Shown here: piece by piece, positions 1 to 11,934 of the stretch
Position numbering within the stretch: the stretch's first letter is position 1
Layout: every line of letters starts with the position of its first letter
Assembly (NCBI GenBank): GCA_963971305.1
Contig: OZ020306.1
Location: 35,299,512-35,363,511 of the forward strand
Direction: 5' to 3'
Length of the DNA: 64,000 nt
Source: Arcuatula senhousia
Lineage: Eukaryota; Mollusca; Bivalvia; Mytilida; Mytilidae
Translations under genes and position numbers: made by a program
Notes under the pieces: model-generated
Database searches by the model: none
Told to the model about the DNA's origin: nothing
The model's input: the letters and a program-made list of their open reading frames with translations, nothing else

Positions 1-76
1 TGGTTCTAAATCTGCCTTTAACAAAGTATTATGAGGACCTCCATATGATGTAAACAAAGGGACATTTCAAACAAAC

Positions 77-3000
77 CTGGTGTTTAACTGTGAGGGCTTC
101 AAAATCTCTTCTTGGTATCACATCTCCATAATTTGCTACCATATCATTCAATCTCTTGGTTGCATTCTTCTCATCAATTCTAGCTTGTCTGAAAAATAGA
201 ATAAAAAATACCAGGAATGTTCCAACAACACCAAAAAAATTATATGGAGGTATTGAAGGCTTTCATTCAATTTATTCCCATTGGTAAATATAATGTTGAA
301 ATATGACTAAATGCCTACCATCTACAGAAGTTTTATGCAATGCCTTCAAATTATCTTGTCAAAATTTTTTATGGAACAGCCCTTAGTTTAAAATCTATTT
401 TATCACAATTATCTGTTAAAAAATGTAAATATGAAAGTGCTTTAAAGAAAGAATGTGATGAACAAACAAATACAGATAAGTCCATGATAAAAGTAGGCAA
501 AATGCATGGTAAAACATGTAAACTAGGTTTGTAGACAATGCATTTGTGCAAATCAAGTATATTTTAACTTTACATTAGCCTAAGGTATTTACCATTGTTT
601 GTGCATTCGAAAAACAACAAATAAGAGTAAAATTTATCTCCTGAACAAAATTGATTTACATTAACATGACACAATCATTACATACATGTATGCTTGGTGT
701 GTATGTTTTGTATTTTTTCCCTAAAATTCAAACATACCTCAAGGCAATCTTCATGATTTCAGGATCATCCTCAACAGATTCTCCAGACATTGTTGGGTGC
801 TTGCTCTCATCTGCCATTTCAGCAGCTCTCATTTCATTAATATCTTCAATCAACATTTTACGAGCATCACATTCATCTCGATACTTCCTGTATTCAGCGG
901 CTAATTCTTCCTGAAGTTTATACACCTGCATTTGTAAATCTCCTCGTTCATTGTTCATAGCTTGAATTTTTTCTTTTAATCCTTTATTTTCATTTTTTAA
1001 ATCTGTCATTTCTGAAAAGAAAAATGTTTAAATTCTATTACAATTTTTAATTTTTTGCAAATGAAATGGAAGTAAAAACACAATGTTACTTTTTAACAAA
1101 GTAAAACCTTACTAGCTACATTAACATGATAAAGTAAATGTATTTATGAATTTAAACAAATCTATTCAGTTCACATAAATGAATTTCAATTAAACATTTT
1201 ATACCCACAGATACATGTATTTGTATTGCTTTTAAAACTTATTACAAAGCATTCTTTGCTACAAGGGCAATACTGGAGATGTCATCTTTTATTTTGACAT
1301 CTTACTTTCCCAAGTGTTGGGCTTTTAACAGAAAAAAAAGGAAAATTATAAATACCTTGTTTTTCTTCATCTCTAATGGCCATTATTTTCTGGTCACACT
1401 GTTCTGATACCGTTATTAACATTTGCTATAAATATAAAATTTAAACATTTGATTATCATTTATTTTTGTTTTTATGGGAGTTTTAGCTGCCAAATCAGAA
1501 AATTTCTAAAAAGACAAGTAACAGAACTGCAGTATGGGAGTTCAGTGTTAGAAATAAATTTATGTAAAAGATTGCCCACTGGACAAAAGAAAACAATGAG
1601 ATGTGGAATAAGTCCAAATGGAGATTCAACTTGCCCTTTAATGAACAAAACGTGTCACCACTATTACATCTGAAAGAAAATTTATTATTTTGACTTGTCC
1701 ATTGGGCAAGTAGTTATAGACTTCAAATTGCTCTTCTTATTTTCAGCTCTGAAGGGCAAGTGGTTATGGACTTCAACTTGCTCCTCTCAATTTCAGCTCT
1801 GAAGGGCAAGTGGGCAAGTACTTATTTCAAACTCTGGTGTTCATGTCGCTGATTGCAGTTTGTCACATGTACATGTTTCTCAAAGTGTCTCTTGGTTTTA
1901 ACATTGTCTCAATGGACTATCAGATTCAAATGCCCTTTAGATAAACTTCTCTGCTATAATTCTACATATACAATGTAATTATAGAAAGTTGCAAAACTGA
2001 CCACAATCAATGCAAAGTTTTACCTTTAAAGGTTCCAAGTCTCTGATTTGTTGTCTTTGTAATGCTAACATCATTTCATATTCATTTTTTATTGCAGATA
2101 ATATAGGTTTGTAAGTTTTAAAGTCTTCTATTAGGTATTCAAACACTTCTCTGTGAGCCTAAACAAAAGAAAGAATAATAAAATATTAATTTGTAGTAAC
2201 ATGAAAAGGAATACACTTACGGATTCTTTATAACAATTGCTGACACCTGTCCTTCAATTGAATACATATTTAACATGTATACATCTTTGATCATACAAAT
2301 GTTATATGTGATCTATAAAATAGAGATGCAGAATAAATGATTTCTAGAACAAGTTCGTGTAAATCATTCCTTTTTTTTACAAGCGTAACAGTATTGAAAT
2401 TAATACAGGAAATTTTATTTGACCTAGGTTTTTTTCTGTTTTAAATGTTGTGGTCATTCACAAAGTATCATCCCCCTCCCCTCATTAACAGTTTTTTTTT
2501 TCAATGCAGAAATAAATCCAATATACATGTACATGTAGTCCTTACCTGTAATCTGAGTTCATTTGGCATAACCTCTGTAACACCAAGGGCCCTTAACTCT
2601 TTTTTCAAATAAGTTTCTAATTGGTCTAAAAATCTAGGTTTAGGTATGACTTGTGGCTTTCCTGTATCTTCTTCATTATAAATAACAAGGCTTTTATTTC
2701 TAGACAATGCCATTGACACATTGCCGACAGCATGACCACTGGCATGAGCTGGCCACGTGTCAACCTCTCCTGATTTTGTGTCAACATAAGGCTGAAAATA
2801 TAACAAAAGTTTAATTTAATGTCAAACATATCAAAATTAAAAAATGGAAACAGTAATTTCATCAACGAAGTCTTTTTGTGTATGTAGATGCAGTGTAATT
2901 TACAATAAATGATACAGTATTTCCTTTATTTAACAAATATGTGATCCGTTTTTCTATCTTTAATTTAATTTTAATGATTGAAGACCATTATGCTTTTAAT

Positions 3001-3316
3001 AAATCCAGTTGTTTGCTCCATATTACATTTATTGTAAATGTTGATTTATGCAACAAAAGTTATAGTATTATAGTGAATTAATTTTGTTTCATTAAAGTTA
3101 ATAAATTAGTTAAAAAATAAATTATTAAACAGTGTAGTAAAGTTTAACTATATAGTGAAGTTGTACACGATTCAATATAATTATCCTAAAAAACAATTAA
3201 ATAATTTTACCCTCAAAGCCCTAGGATTAGGCAAAGCATGACTGGTATCTCCTAGTTTATATGTAGGACCAGTAAGTCCATCAAACTTATTCGGAGAAGG
3301 TCCTAATGTTCTTGCT
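77..3316 (-). CDS. TSNAXIP1: TSNAXIP1 orthologue (partial, six coding exons)
   Basis: Translin-associated factor X-interacting protein 1, a coiled-coil protein known mainly from testis; its molecular role is poorly defined. Exons in transcription order are 3211-3316, 2546-2791, 2024-2158, 1356-1425, 738-1011 and 77-188. Each is bounded by AG and GT and the phases join without a stop. The second exon carries KPRFLDQLETYLKKEL and the third EYLIEDFKTYKPILSAIKNE followed by RDLEPLK, both recognisable from the conserved N-terminal domain of this family. The fifth exon is heptad-rich coiled coil (ELAAEYRKYRDECDARKMLI). The sixth ends with ANYGDVIPRRDFE, which matches vertebrate family members as I remember them. 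The 3' part lies beyond the left edge. The exon with the start codon was not found; exon 3211-3316 begins in mid-codon, so at least one exon lies upstream. An alternative acceptor two bases into that exon (AG at 3315-3316) is possible. Confidence 0.88.
1701..1810. repeat. short tandem direct repeat in a TSNAXIP1 intron
   Basis: Two adjacent units of about 52 bp, each starting GGGCAAGT and ending TTTCAGCTCTGAA, with a few differences, plus the start of a third. It lies in the intron between exons 1356-1425 and 2024-2158. The TTTCAG ends look like splice acceptors, but nothing suggests they are used. Confidence 0.6.
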
Positions 3317-4240
3317 CTGAAATATATGAACAAATGTATAAAATGATACATACAGGGCTTTTTTTAACAACAATACAAAATAAATGTAAATCAAAATGAT
3401 ATAAAAAGGTATAAATTAACAGATAAAAAGAAAAATCAAATATTGGATGTACAATTAAACTATATGGCGGTTTTTCCATTATGTCCATGGAATATGTATG
3501 TCACCTGTATCTTAAAATGTCATCTGCGTCTTAAAATATTTGGTATACATGAATTAGATGAGTTATGGGATCAAGAGATTGTGACATGTAGTTGCCTGGA
3601 AAACTGTGACAGAAATTTTTGTGACGCTGCAGGACATAGGACTTTGCAAGACAACACTCTTTATTGATGCACCTGGGCCATGTAGAGTGCCGGGGTGGTC
3701 AGCTTTATTGGTGGAGGAAACCCAGAGTAACTGAAGAAAAACACCAACCTTGGGCAGGTAACTGAAAAACTGAAAAGAGTCAGATGTGAATTGTTACAAA
3801 ACCAATCATTTAATCATTGTCTATATTGTGATTTTGCTGCCTGCAAGGGCGTCTTTAATTGACAATAAAACATTTGTATCTTGTATCTTGTGAATTTCAC
3901 AGAATTTCAAAGGTTTATTGTCATAATTAACCAGAAAGAAGCAGAGGTACCAATGGGGTATCCGAATGTCAAAAGTCCAAAAGGGCAGAGACAAAACCAG
4001 TAAACACCAACAAGAAGGGGACAAAAACAGACAACATGTAAAACATGGAAACACAAAACAACTGAATATAAATCAACAACACGAACTCCAGTCGAAACAA
4101 ATGTGAACTCAGGTGCTCCGGAAGAGTAAGCAGTTCCTGCTTGCTATAGCACACCCGTCGCGTTGCCAATAGTCCATTCAGCGTGTTAAATCCTGTAAAG
4201 GAAGACAAAACAACACCCTATGACAAACCAACATCTGCAC
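3317..4240. repeat. upstream flank of TSNAXIP1 with retroelement 3' sequence
   Basis: No exon was recognised. About 3870-4240 is the 3' untranslated side of the reverse-transcriptase fragment next to it. Diverged relatives of its distal part (GAAGAGTAAGC, a short CTTGCT stretch, then TTGCCAA) recur at about 27140-27310 and 49010-49100. The segment 3660-3900 also looks repeat-derived. The missing first exon of TSNAXIP1 could lie in this stretch or farther right. Confidence 0.5.
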
Positions 4241-4690
4241 TCATCCGAGAGATCGAAATCCCATATTGTCTAAAAGTGCATGATGTCTTTTGTAAAATTT
4301 CTTGAGTGAAGACAGCAACCGAGGAGCAACATAACCCTGTGTGAGCAATTTTTGTGTCAGACGTGTCGCTCTGCTAAGGAAATCGATGTAAGTCCCGCAC
4401 GCTCTGGAGTAACGAATCCAATTGAGATACTTAAACTCCATAAGCTGGAGCAGACGGAATGTTGCTACACAAGAAGGGGAAGTTGACAATTGGAAAGTTG
4501 AAGTCATCAGGTTTGTCATAGAGCCTTGTTGAAAGTCTTCCTTGAGAGTCAATTTCGAGATGTAGATCTAAATATGAAGCAGACTTCCTAGAATCAGTTG
4601 TGTCCTTTATCTCAAGCTCCTGTGGATATATGAGATGGAGAAAGTCACCAAATCGAGAATTGTTTAGTGAAAGGACATCATCAGAAGATT
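4241..4690 (-). pseudogene. decayed reverse-transcriptase fragment
   Basis: Minus-strand translation, allowing frame changes, begins DDVLSLNN, which looks like the residues just after a YIDD-type catalytic box. It continues IYPQELEIKDTTD, ASYLDLHLEID, then IRYSRACGTYIDFLSRA and LLSSLKKFYKRHH. I know this motif order from an RT-bearing element common in chordate and mollusc genomes. The last 103 codons (4241-4552) are open; the part before them is in another frame, so the copy is broken. No N-terminal RT motifs or endonuclease are visible. Clade assignment (Penelope-like or other) cannot be settled here. Confidence 0.65.
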
Positions 4691-4691
4691 G

Positions 4692-4918
4692 TACGCTCCC
4701 GAAGGGAGTGATAATGGTAGAAATGTCAATATTTTAGTTGTACTATGAGCTGAATTTTTCTTCAACGTCCGGTATAGCACGCGCTTGTTTTCCCAAACTA
4801 ACGTTTTTATCTTTGAAAATTTTAGACGTAATTAAACGCTTACGTAACCCACAAGAAAAGCTAGTTTGTTTTAATTTTCGAACCAAAAAAAAATAATTAA
4901 TTAAACCTCGGGAGCGTA
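4692..4918. mobile_element. possible small inverted-repeat element
   Basis: TACGCTCCCG at 4692-4701 is matched by its exact reverse complement CGGGAGCGTA at 4909-4918. The interior is AT-rich with no coding potential. It abuts the catalytic-side break of the RT fragment. No clear target duplication was seen, so this may be chance or a decayed MITE. Confidence 0.35.
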
Positions 4919-5656
4919 ACAGGTTGTTTTACCTGCCTCATATTATAAATAGTTAGAGATTAATCATTGAAGCCAACGTCCCTAAGCAGACCTATAACTT
5001 CACTGAAGGCTAGGTATAGTAATGAAGTGTGAGTATACTCTTCTTATGACTAAATGTATGAGATAATTTCTTCCTGTTGTGATATTCAATAACTGTGATA
5101 TTTCTTCCAGGTCCCTATTAGTTTTTAAGGGGAAAAATTTTTATGGATAATATTTCATAACTACATGATTTGACATATTATTAAATAATATCCAGCTTTA
5201 TTCCGTAAATGATGCATTTAATCATGACTTTGGAAGATATTTCATGGGGGAAGAAATAAACCCTTACATAAAGAGGGATGCACTCAGTCAATGATGATGA
5301 GGCTTAACCCTCTAGTCAATCAGTCAGTCAAAGAAGCCATAATATGATTAAGGCCCTGCCTTTTTAGCGAGCATCGAAAATCTATATACCTTTTAAGAAT
5401 AAATACATCTGCTCGACCGACTAATTTTAACACTGTGAAGTTTAACGTAAAGAGGGAACTTTTAAAGAAGGAATTAGGTAGTAGCAAAGTCTGACCCCAC
5501 CCAACCCAAATTATATACACTTGAGAAAGTTGTTGTTAAAATATCTGGGATCAGTAACTACTTATTAGAAATTCAATTATTTGTGGAAATACTAAATCCT
5601 GTAACATTCTGGGACGACATTTAGCAGGGACGAAACTATCCATTTTATGGATTACG

Positions 5657-5664
5657 TGACGTCA
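5657..5664. promoter_or_regulatory. perfect CRE palindrome, possible TSNAXIP1 promoter
   Basis: TGACGTCA is the full cAMP-response element bound by CREB/CREM/ATF proteins. It lies upstream of TSNAXIP1 on its transcription side. A minus-strand ATG at 5641-5643 starts a short open frame (MDSFVPAKCRPRMLQ) 14 bases downstream, but I could not join it convincingly to exon 3211-3316. The promoter role is therefore inferred. Confidence 0.35.
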
Positions 5665-5689
5665 TTTTCTTGTCAGAGTATTTCGCACT

Positions 5690-7700
5690 TCTTCAGCAGA
5701 CCAAAACAACATTCAGTTCAGTCAGGTTTTGTGAGATTTTCTGAGTATCAGTGTTTTATTTGAAGCATTGGTAACAGAATGTACATTAAGAAACCTGGCG
5801 GAAAAAAAACAGTAAAGTAAAAATATCATGCAGGATTGAGGAAAGTGAATGAAACCCCACAGGATGGGACTCTTCTTTCATTTTCAGGTAAGAACCTTTC
5901 ATTTATTATTATGAGTAGGTTTATTCAGTAAATTTATGTATTTCATTATCTTATTTTATCTTACTTAGAATTTAACAAAGCTTGGTCAGTATCATGCATT
6001 TGGTATGACTAGTCAATGGGACGATGTTGCCAAAAGCTAGCTCGGTAATTTCCGGAAAATCGTTTTTCAGCGGAAAAGACCGAATGGTGTTAAAATTAAA
6101 AATCTGTGTGTAAATATAAACAAGTGGATGAATGAGGGTTTTATCACTGTTTTTGAATATAAATTTTAATATTTTTGCAAAACATATTATGATATATTTT
6201 TTATAAGCTCAGAGGGTCGATTGTTTTACTTGCTCCGTGCCTATTTTTTTCACTCCGTAAAAGTAAACCTGTTCCGGTTTTATCATCAGTATATTTCTGG
6301 CACATCTCAAAACATGCACAATGCCGTAGGGCTCGCATCTGCGATGCTCGCTATAATTTTTGCACACGATAATGCCCTCAATAAGGGAAAAGACTGAATT
6401 GTCATAAAAAATCATCATTTTCAAAGGTCATGGTTTTTCATAAGCTGGTTTAAAGCCTTGAAGAGGTGAACATATTACTGCAAAGAGCTGTTATCTTCAA
6501 TTTAATGTTTTTTCATTACCCTTGAAGAGGTGGCAAACGAGCGACAGCCATCCTCCCGTCCATTTGAGTCTAGTAACAAAATAGAAGGACTTTATTTACA
6601 TATTTCATTACAGATGCTACAAATGGCGTCGTCGCTGGGGCAACATCACAGTTTACGATAAGCCGTAATCAGAAAAAAAATAGTTATTATCAATTTGGAA
6701 AATTCAATAAATATTTCGTATCATTTTTCTTGTATTTAATACATTCAATGCTTTTAAAGAAACAAATCTTTTTAGATAAAAGTTAGAACAAAGAATAGTT
6801 TTTACGACATTTGTCGCATAAAAATAGTACTTTACAGTACAACATCATTCCTTGTATTTTCATGATTACATTATGTTATTTACCTCCTATAATCAGGAAG
6901 ACCGCCAAAATGTGAACTTTTCATGATTTTTTTTTAAATATCGGTTAAAATTTGGAGTTTACTCGCTTTTTTAAAAAAGTGTTTTCATGTTTAGTAAAAA
7001 AGATAAATAAAGGTAATTATAAAACAGACGAACTTGACCCGAGGATCAATCTAAACAATCTATATAGGGTCTCTGATCTAAATGTCAAATAGAAAATTAA
7101 GACAAAACCAGGAAGACATATCGGAGAAATTAAAGATGGCAATGGTCATGACTTGGTACAGGAATTTTAAAACAAATGGTGTGTGTGGTATAAAACAACT
7201 GACAATACTTGCTAATATGATAATGGCTCTGCCCTAAAAGCTCGCGAAGATACAAAATCAATATAATAGGTGCAACCAAAACTAAGTTTAACCTTAATTG
7301 GTTCTGGAAAAAATGTCAAAATACCCTCGGCTGGATCAATAGCTAAGAGGGTCCACTTTTGGATAAAATTTTATAATTTATTTGAAAAAAAAATGTATTA
7401 TCCGTAAAAACGCCAAGATATGGTTTGCGGCCGGGACAACATCATCATATAACTTAATCGATCCTTCAGTCACATTATATCATTCGACAAGCAGACAACA
7501 TCAAAATGTCACCGCTCTTCTGCCAGGTTTTGTTATATTTTTTGTATACCCGTATCTATAATTGCCAAGTACTGTCTGCAGAAAATTGATTTAGAAACCT
7601 GGCGGAAAATGACGACGTATCCGATCTTTTAACTTTGTCAGTTTGAGGGACCACATAGGATAATGATTTTATTTTCAGATCAGGTAGGACCCAATTATCA
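5690..7700. repeat. pair of diverged direct repeats in an otherwise empty stretch
   Basis: About 5699-5897 and 7490-7693 share, in the same order: CAGGTTTTGT, AGAAACCTGGCGGAAAA, a CCACA-AGGAT-like stretch and ATTTTCAGG followed by TAGGACC or TAAGAACC. Spacing within the copies differs slightly. The DNA between them shows no gene, only AT-rich sequence and short ORFs. Confidence 0.5.
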
Positions 7701-7964
7701 TACATATGTAGAAAAACAGTTGCTGATCACTTTATTTTAATGAATCTGTGTTATGAAAAGTTCCGAAAATTGATTGACAGAACTCCCACCATTTTTCTGC
7801 GCATGACTATGCACTAAGGGCAAAAGGTCACGAATTCTCGCGAGAGAAAGCCATATTTCTGTAAAAACAAAACAACTAGTGTTCGTTCGTTATCTGTATC
7901 TGTACTGGTACGTCGAAGATACCACTTCTGGTTTTTACTCGACGGGGAGAGAGAGCGCGCCGGA

Positions 7965-9551
7965 TTAGCGGTCGCCGTTGAGAGCTGATTTAAAGCTCTC
8001 TACGCTTGTGGAATTAACGGTTGTTTCCTTCAACTGGTTCCACTCGATAATTGTTCTGACAAAGAATGAGTTCGAGTATTGCTGTGTTTTGCTCGGTGGC
8101 ACTACAAAACACTTTGTGTTGTTTCTGACTTGTTTGTCAATAATATTGTTCGTTTGGCAGTCACTGAATGTTTTAGCTTTAATGAGCCGCTTTTGTCGTG
8201 CTGGTTTAAGGAATTCCTCGGCTTCAATGGCAGGAACCAACCCCTCAACCACCTTGTACAAGAAGAGTAACCTCTGGCTGGTACGTCTGTCTTTTAGTTC
8301 TTCTAGCTGTAGTTGTGCTAGCATTCTTGTGACGCATCCTTCATCTCTGGATTTGTAGTCGCCTGTGATGAACCTAGCTGCCTGGCGTTGTACTCGTTCT
8401 AGTTTGTTTATGTCCCCAGTGTTGTAGGGGTCCCAGACTGTTGCTCCATATTCCATTGTGGATCGTACAAGTGAGATGTAGGCTAGTTTTTTGCAACTTT
8501 GTGGACAGTATTTTAGGTTTCGCCGGAGAAAGCCTAGGGTGGAGTTTGCTTTCTTGGTGACATTTGCGATATGGGTTGTCCACTTCAGATCCTCTGAGAT
8601 TTGTAGCCCAAGGTAAGGGTTGTTTTGTACTTGTTGAAGGACATGGTTGTTCAGCGAGTAGAACTTGTTGGTTTTGTTCTTGATGCTCATGATATAGCAT
8701 TTTTTGGCGTTAAATCTCATGCCCCAGTCTTCTGCCCATTTTTCAAGCTTCTGTAGGTCGGCTTGTAGTATGCTGTGGTCGTTGGCTGTTTTGATGTTTC
8801 TGTATAAGAGGCAGTCGTCCGCAAATAGTCGAACAGATGAGTTTACTGAATCTGGCAGATCGTTGATATGGCAGAGGAAGAGTATTGGGCCTAGAACTGT
8901 GCCTTGGGGGGCTCCTGAGTCCACAGTGACTTCTTCCGAGTGTTCTCCTTCCACCACTACTTTCATTGTCCTCTGTGTTAGGAACATACGTAGCCAGTTA
9001 TTGATTGTGCCCCGGATTCCGTACGAATCTATTTTTTGTAGGAGTTTGTTGTGTGGTACAGTGTCAAAAGCCTTTGAAAAGTCCAGGATGGCTACATCTG
9101 TTTGAATACCTGCGTCGTATGACTTCATGAAGTCGTTTATTGTGGTGAGTAGTTGTGTTTCACAGGAATATCCAGATCGGAAGCCATGGTTTAAGGATGT
9201 TAGGACTCTGTGTTTTTCTAGGTGTTTTAGAATGTGTCGACATATTATGTGCTCTAGTAGCTTGCTTGGAACTGATGTGAGAGATACGGGTCTGTAGTTT
9301 TCAGCTGCGTGTTTGTCTCCTTTCTTGAAAACACATGAGATGTTTGCTGTGAGCCAGTCATTTGGTAGTTGGCCAGTGTCAACAGAGCGTTGGAAGATTG
9401 CTTGTAGTCCAGGTGCAATAGCAGTAGCACATTCTTTCAGTATGCGGTTTGGTATGCCGTCTGGTCCTGAGGCTTTTGATGGATTGACTGCCTTAAGTAG
9501 TTTCTCTACTCCATTGGTTGTTATGATGAGGATTCCAATAGTTTCTTCCAC
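7965..9551 (-). CDS. non-LTR retrotransposon reverse transcriptase, 5'-truncated copy
   Basis: This is an open frame of about 528 codons. RT landmarks in order: SKASGPDGIPNRILKE near the N terminus, then FKKGDKHAAENYRPVSLTS, then LNHGFRSGYSCETQLL. Next come the first catalytic Asp in AILDFSKAFDTVPH, the GAPQGTVLGPILFL box, the catalytic FADD box in VRLFADDCLLY, and the YLGLQI thumb-side motif. The C-terminal part (RVQRQAARFITGDY) is typical of CR1/Jockey-type LINE polymerases. Codons remain open slightly upstream of 9551, to a stop near 9590; there is no endonuclease domain, so the element is 5'-truncated. The stop at 7965 appears to be the natural end, followed by a short tail with GAACGAAC. 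The frame is uninterrupted, which suggests a fairly young insertion. The function is of the element, not the host. Confidence 0.88.
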   Translation of the reverse strand: MEETIGILIITTNGVEKLLKAVNPSKASGPDGIPNRILKECATAIAPGLQAIFQRSVDTGQLPNDWLTANISCVFKKGDKHAAENYRPVSLTSVPSKLLEHIICRHILKHLEKHRVLTSLNHGFRSGYSCETQLLTTINDFMKSYDAGIQTDVAILDFSKAFDTVPHNKLLQKIDSYGIRGTINNWLRMFLTQRTMKVVVEGEHSEEVTVDSGAPQGTVLGPILFLCHINDLPDSVNSSVRLFADDCLLYRNIKTANDHSILQADLQKLEKWAEDWGMRFNAKKCYIMSIKNKTNKFYSLNNHVLQQVQNNPYLGLQISEDLKWTTHIANVTKKANSTLGFLRRNLKYCPQSCKKLAYISLVRSTMEYGATVWDPYNTGDINKLERVQRQAARFITGDYKSRDEGCVTRMLAQLQLEELKDRRTSQRLLFLYKVVEGLVPAIEAEEFLKPARQKRLIKAKTFSDCQTNNIIDKQVRNNTKCFVVPPSKTQQYSNSFFVRTIIEWNQLKETTVNSTSVESFKSALNGDR

Positions 9552-9599
9552 ATGTTTTGATGTTTTTGGTGTTGTTTGGTAGATAGTTATTATTTATTG

Positions 9600-10198
9600 A
9601 GAAAGTGATTGTCATTAACAACAAGAAAAGGTTTTGTTTTGTTACCGTTTGTAAATAAATAAGCGAAAATAAAGAATCTCGCTAACGTGAGACCCGGTAT
9701 TTTCGTAAATTCCCAATGCATTCCGAGTAGCGAGACAGAATTTATTTTCAACCATCGTATTTTGAGTCTCGTGCAATTTGGCAGACTCTGTACAATAGTG
9801 AGCTTCGCTTCGCTCGCATATAATCTTTAACAAGTTCCTAGAATTGAAAAAAGTCTTTTCGAGAAGCTTCTTTTATCTTCAGGCGACACTTTATACTGTT
9901 TTATTTAATGTTCCTGTTTTGACATAGAAAACCACTTGACAGTAGAATATGAGCCGCGGCCATGTCGATAGAATTCTTTTGGCAGAAATCTGTTTGTATT
10001 CGAAATCGGGGATCTTTCGTCAATTGAAAGTAATCCGGCTGACTTTCATATGATTGTGGGTTTTTTTTCCCAGAAATGACGCTTCCCTGAACATGTAGTT
10101 TACCTCAAACTATTGGCTGCATTTTGTTTAATAATTTATAATACGATTAAAAAAATATATGCCAATTATTTTTAACTAAAGATGTTAAGATAAAAAAA
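9600..10198. other. no gene recognised
   Basis: AT-rich DNA between the LINE and the next hairpin-ended element. A stretch near 9757-9795 (TCGTATTTTGAGT, then GCAATTT-GCAGACTC) recurs near 16011-16050, so part of it is an old dispersed repeat. Confidence 0.5.
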
Positions 10199-11934
10199 AC
10201 TAGTGGCTCCCAGGAGCCCTAATCGGTCACCTGATCTCTTATGCTAAAGCCTCTTACATAGTGTGCAACATGGTCTACATGTACTTGGTAAGTAACATTA
10301 AAGAAACTAGTTAACATAGAAAACACTTTTAAGATCAACAATACAAAGTTTACAAAGCTTTCCATTTGAAAAAAAAAAATTAGTTATAATTGATTGAAAA
10401 CACTTAAAGGGGGATAACTCTTAAAAGAATGATCTGACATTTGACCCTGATATCATTTTGGAAGATCTTAATGAGCTGAACAATTTTGCAATGCTAACTA
10501 TTCCTCTAGCTCTTACGGCTTTTAAGATAAAGTCCAAAAGCTGTGAAAACGGTCAATTTTGACGATTAAAGGGAAATTACTCCTATAAGGAGTCATCCCA
10601 CAACTTTGACTCAATGGAGAGTTTTGTAGAGCTTTTGATGCTGAAGAATGGAGGGGGTGCTTCGGATTTTTCTCTATCTCTTATACTTTTTGAGCTATAA
10701 GCTAAAAACTATGGTCTGACCCCCCCCCCCCCCCCCTGTTCTATTTTTAGTAACGGCAGCCATGTTGGTTAGTTGACGTTCACAAATTTCACAAACTTGG
10801 TAGAGGACATTCTAAAGATTAAGTGTACAAAGTTTCAAAGCAATCCCATCAGTGGTTTCAAAGAAGAAGATTTTTAAAAATCAGTTAAAATTGATAGAAA
10901 AATCAGTTAAAGGGGAATAACTCTTAAACAGTTGATCTGACAATTTTGACCCTGATATCATTTTTGTAGATCTCAATGAGCTGAACAATTTTGCAATGGT
11001 AACTTTTCTTCTAGCACTTACAGTTTTCAAGATAAAGTCCAAAAACTGTGAAAATGGTCAATTTTGATGATTAAGGGGAAATACCTCCTATAAGGAGTCA
11101 TCCCACAACTTTTGACTCAACGGAGAGTTTTATAGAGCTTTTGATGCTGAAGAAGTAAGGTTGCTTCAGATTTTCTCTATCTCTTATACTTTTTGAGCTA
11201 TAAGCTAACAACTATGGTCTTACCCTCTGTTCTATTTTATATTAACGGCAGCCATGTTGGTCAGTCGACGTTCACAAATTTCACAAACTTGGTAGAGGAC
11301 ATCCTAAAGATTAAGCGTACAAAGTTTCAAAGCAATCCCATCAGTGGTTTCAGAGAAGAAGATTTTTAAAAATCAGTTAAAATTGATAGAAAATCAGTTA
11401 AAGGGGAATAATTCTTAAACAGTTGATCTGACAATTTTGACCCTGATATCACTTTTGTAGATCTCAATGAGCTGAACAATTTTGTAATGGTAACTTTTCT
11501 TCTAGCACTTACAGTTTTCAAGATAAAGTCCAAAAACTGTGAAAATGGTCAATTTTGATGATTAAGGGGAAATACCTCCTATAAGGAGTCATCCCACAAC
11601 TTTGACTCAACGGAGAGTTTTGTAGAGCTTTTGATGCTGAAGAAGGAAGGTTGCTTCAGATTTTCTCTATCTCTCAGTATACTTTTTGAGCTTTAAGCTA
11701 AAAACTATGGTCTGACCCCCCTATTCTATTTTTAGTAACGGCAGCCATGTTGGTTAGTTGACGTTCACAAATTTCACAAACTTGGTAGAGGACATCCTAA
11801 AGATCAAGTGTACAAAGTTTCAAAGCAATCCCATCATTGGTTTCAGAGAAGATCTTTGAAGAAAAGTTAACGACGGACGACGGACGCCTAACGATGACAA
11901 TAGCTCACATGACCCTTCGGGTCAGGTGAGCTAA
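10199..11934 (-). mobile_element. family A hairpin-ended element, copy A1
   Basis: Read on the minus strand, the element begins with a near-perfect hairpin (AGCTCACCTGACCC, loop GAA, GGGTCATGTGAGCT; 11902-11932). A CGTC-rich run and an internal tandem repeat with a period of about 492 bp follow (CACAAATTTC recurs at 10781, 11273 and 11766). It ends in a CAGGTGAGC-like subterminal repeat (here CAGGTGACC) and a GGCTCC/GGAGCC hairpin (10205-10218). There is no coding capacity. It is closely related to copy A3 inside RanBP9. A run of about 18 C lies near 10720. Confidence 0.75.

Noticed and set aside
1449..1673. 74-codon plus-strand frame inside a TSNAXIP1 intron
   Set aside because: No conserved motif; it overlaps intron sequence with a local GGGCAAGT repeat nearby.
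5565..5643. Candidate first exon of TSNAXIP1 starting MDSFVPAKCRPRM
   Set aside because: Joining to exon 3211-3316 in frame needs the second, less likely acceptor; kept only as a possibility.
10715..10740. Run of about 18 C, and similar runs near 63870 and 25780
   Set aside because: Homopolymers common in these repeats and prone to sequencing error; no function inferred.
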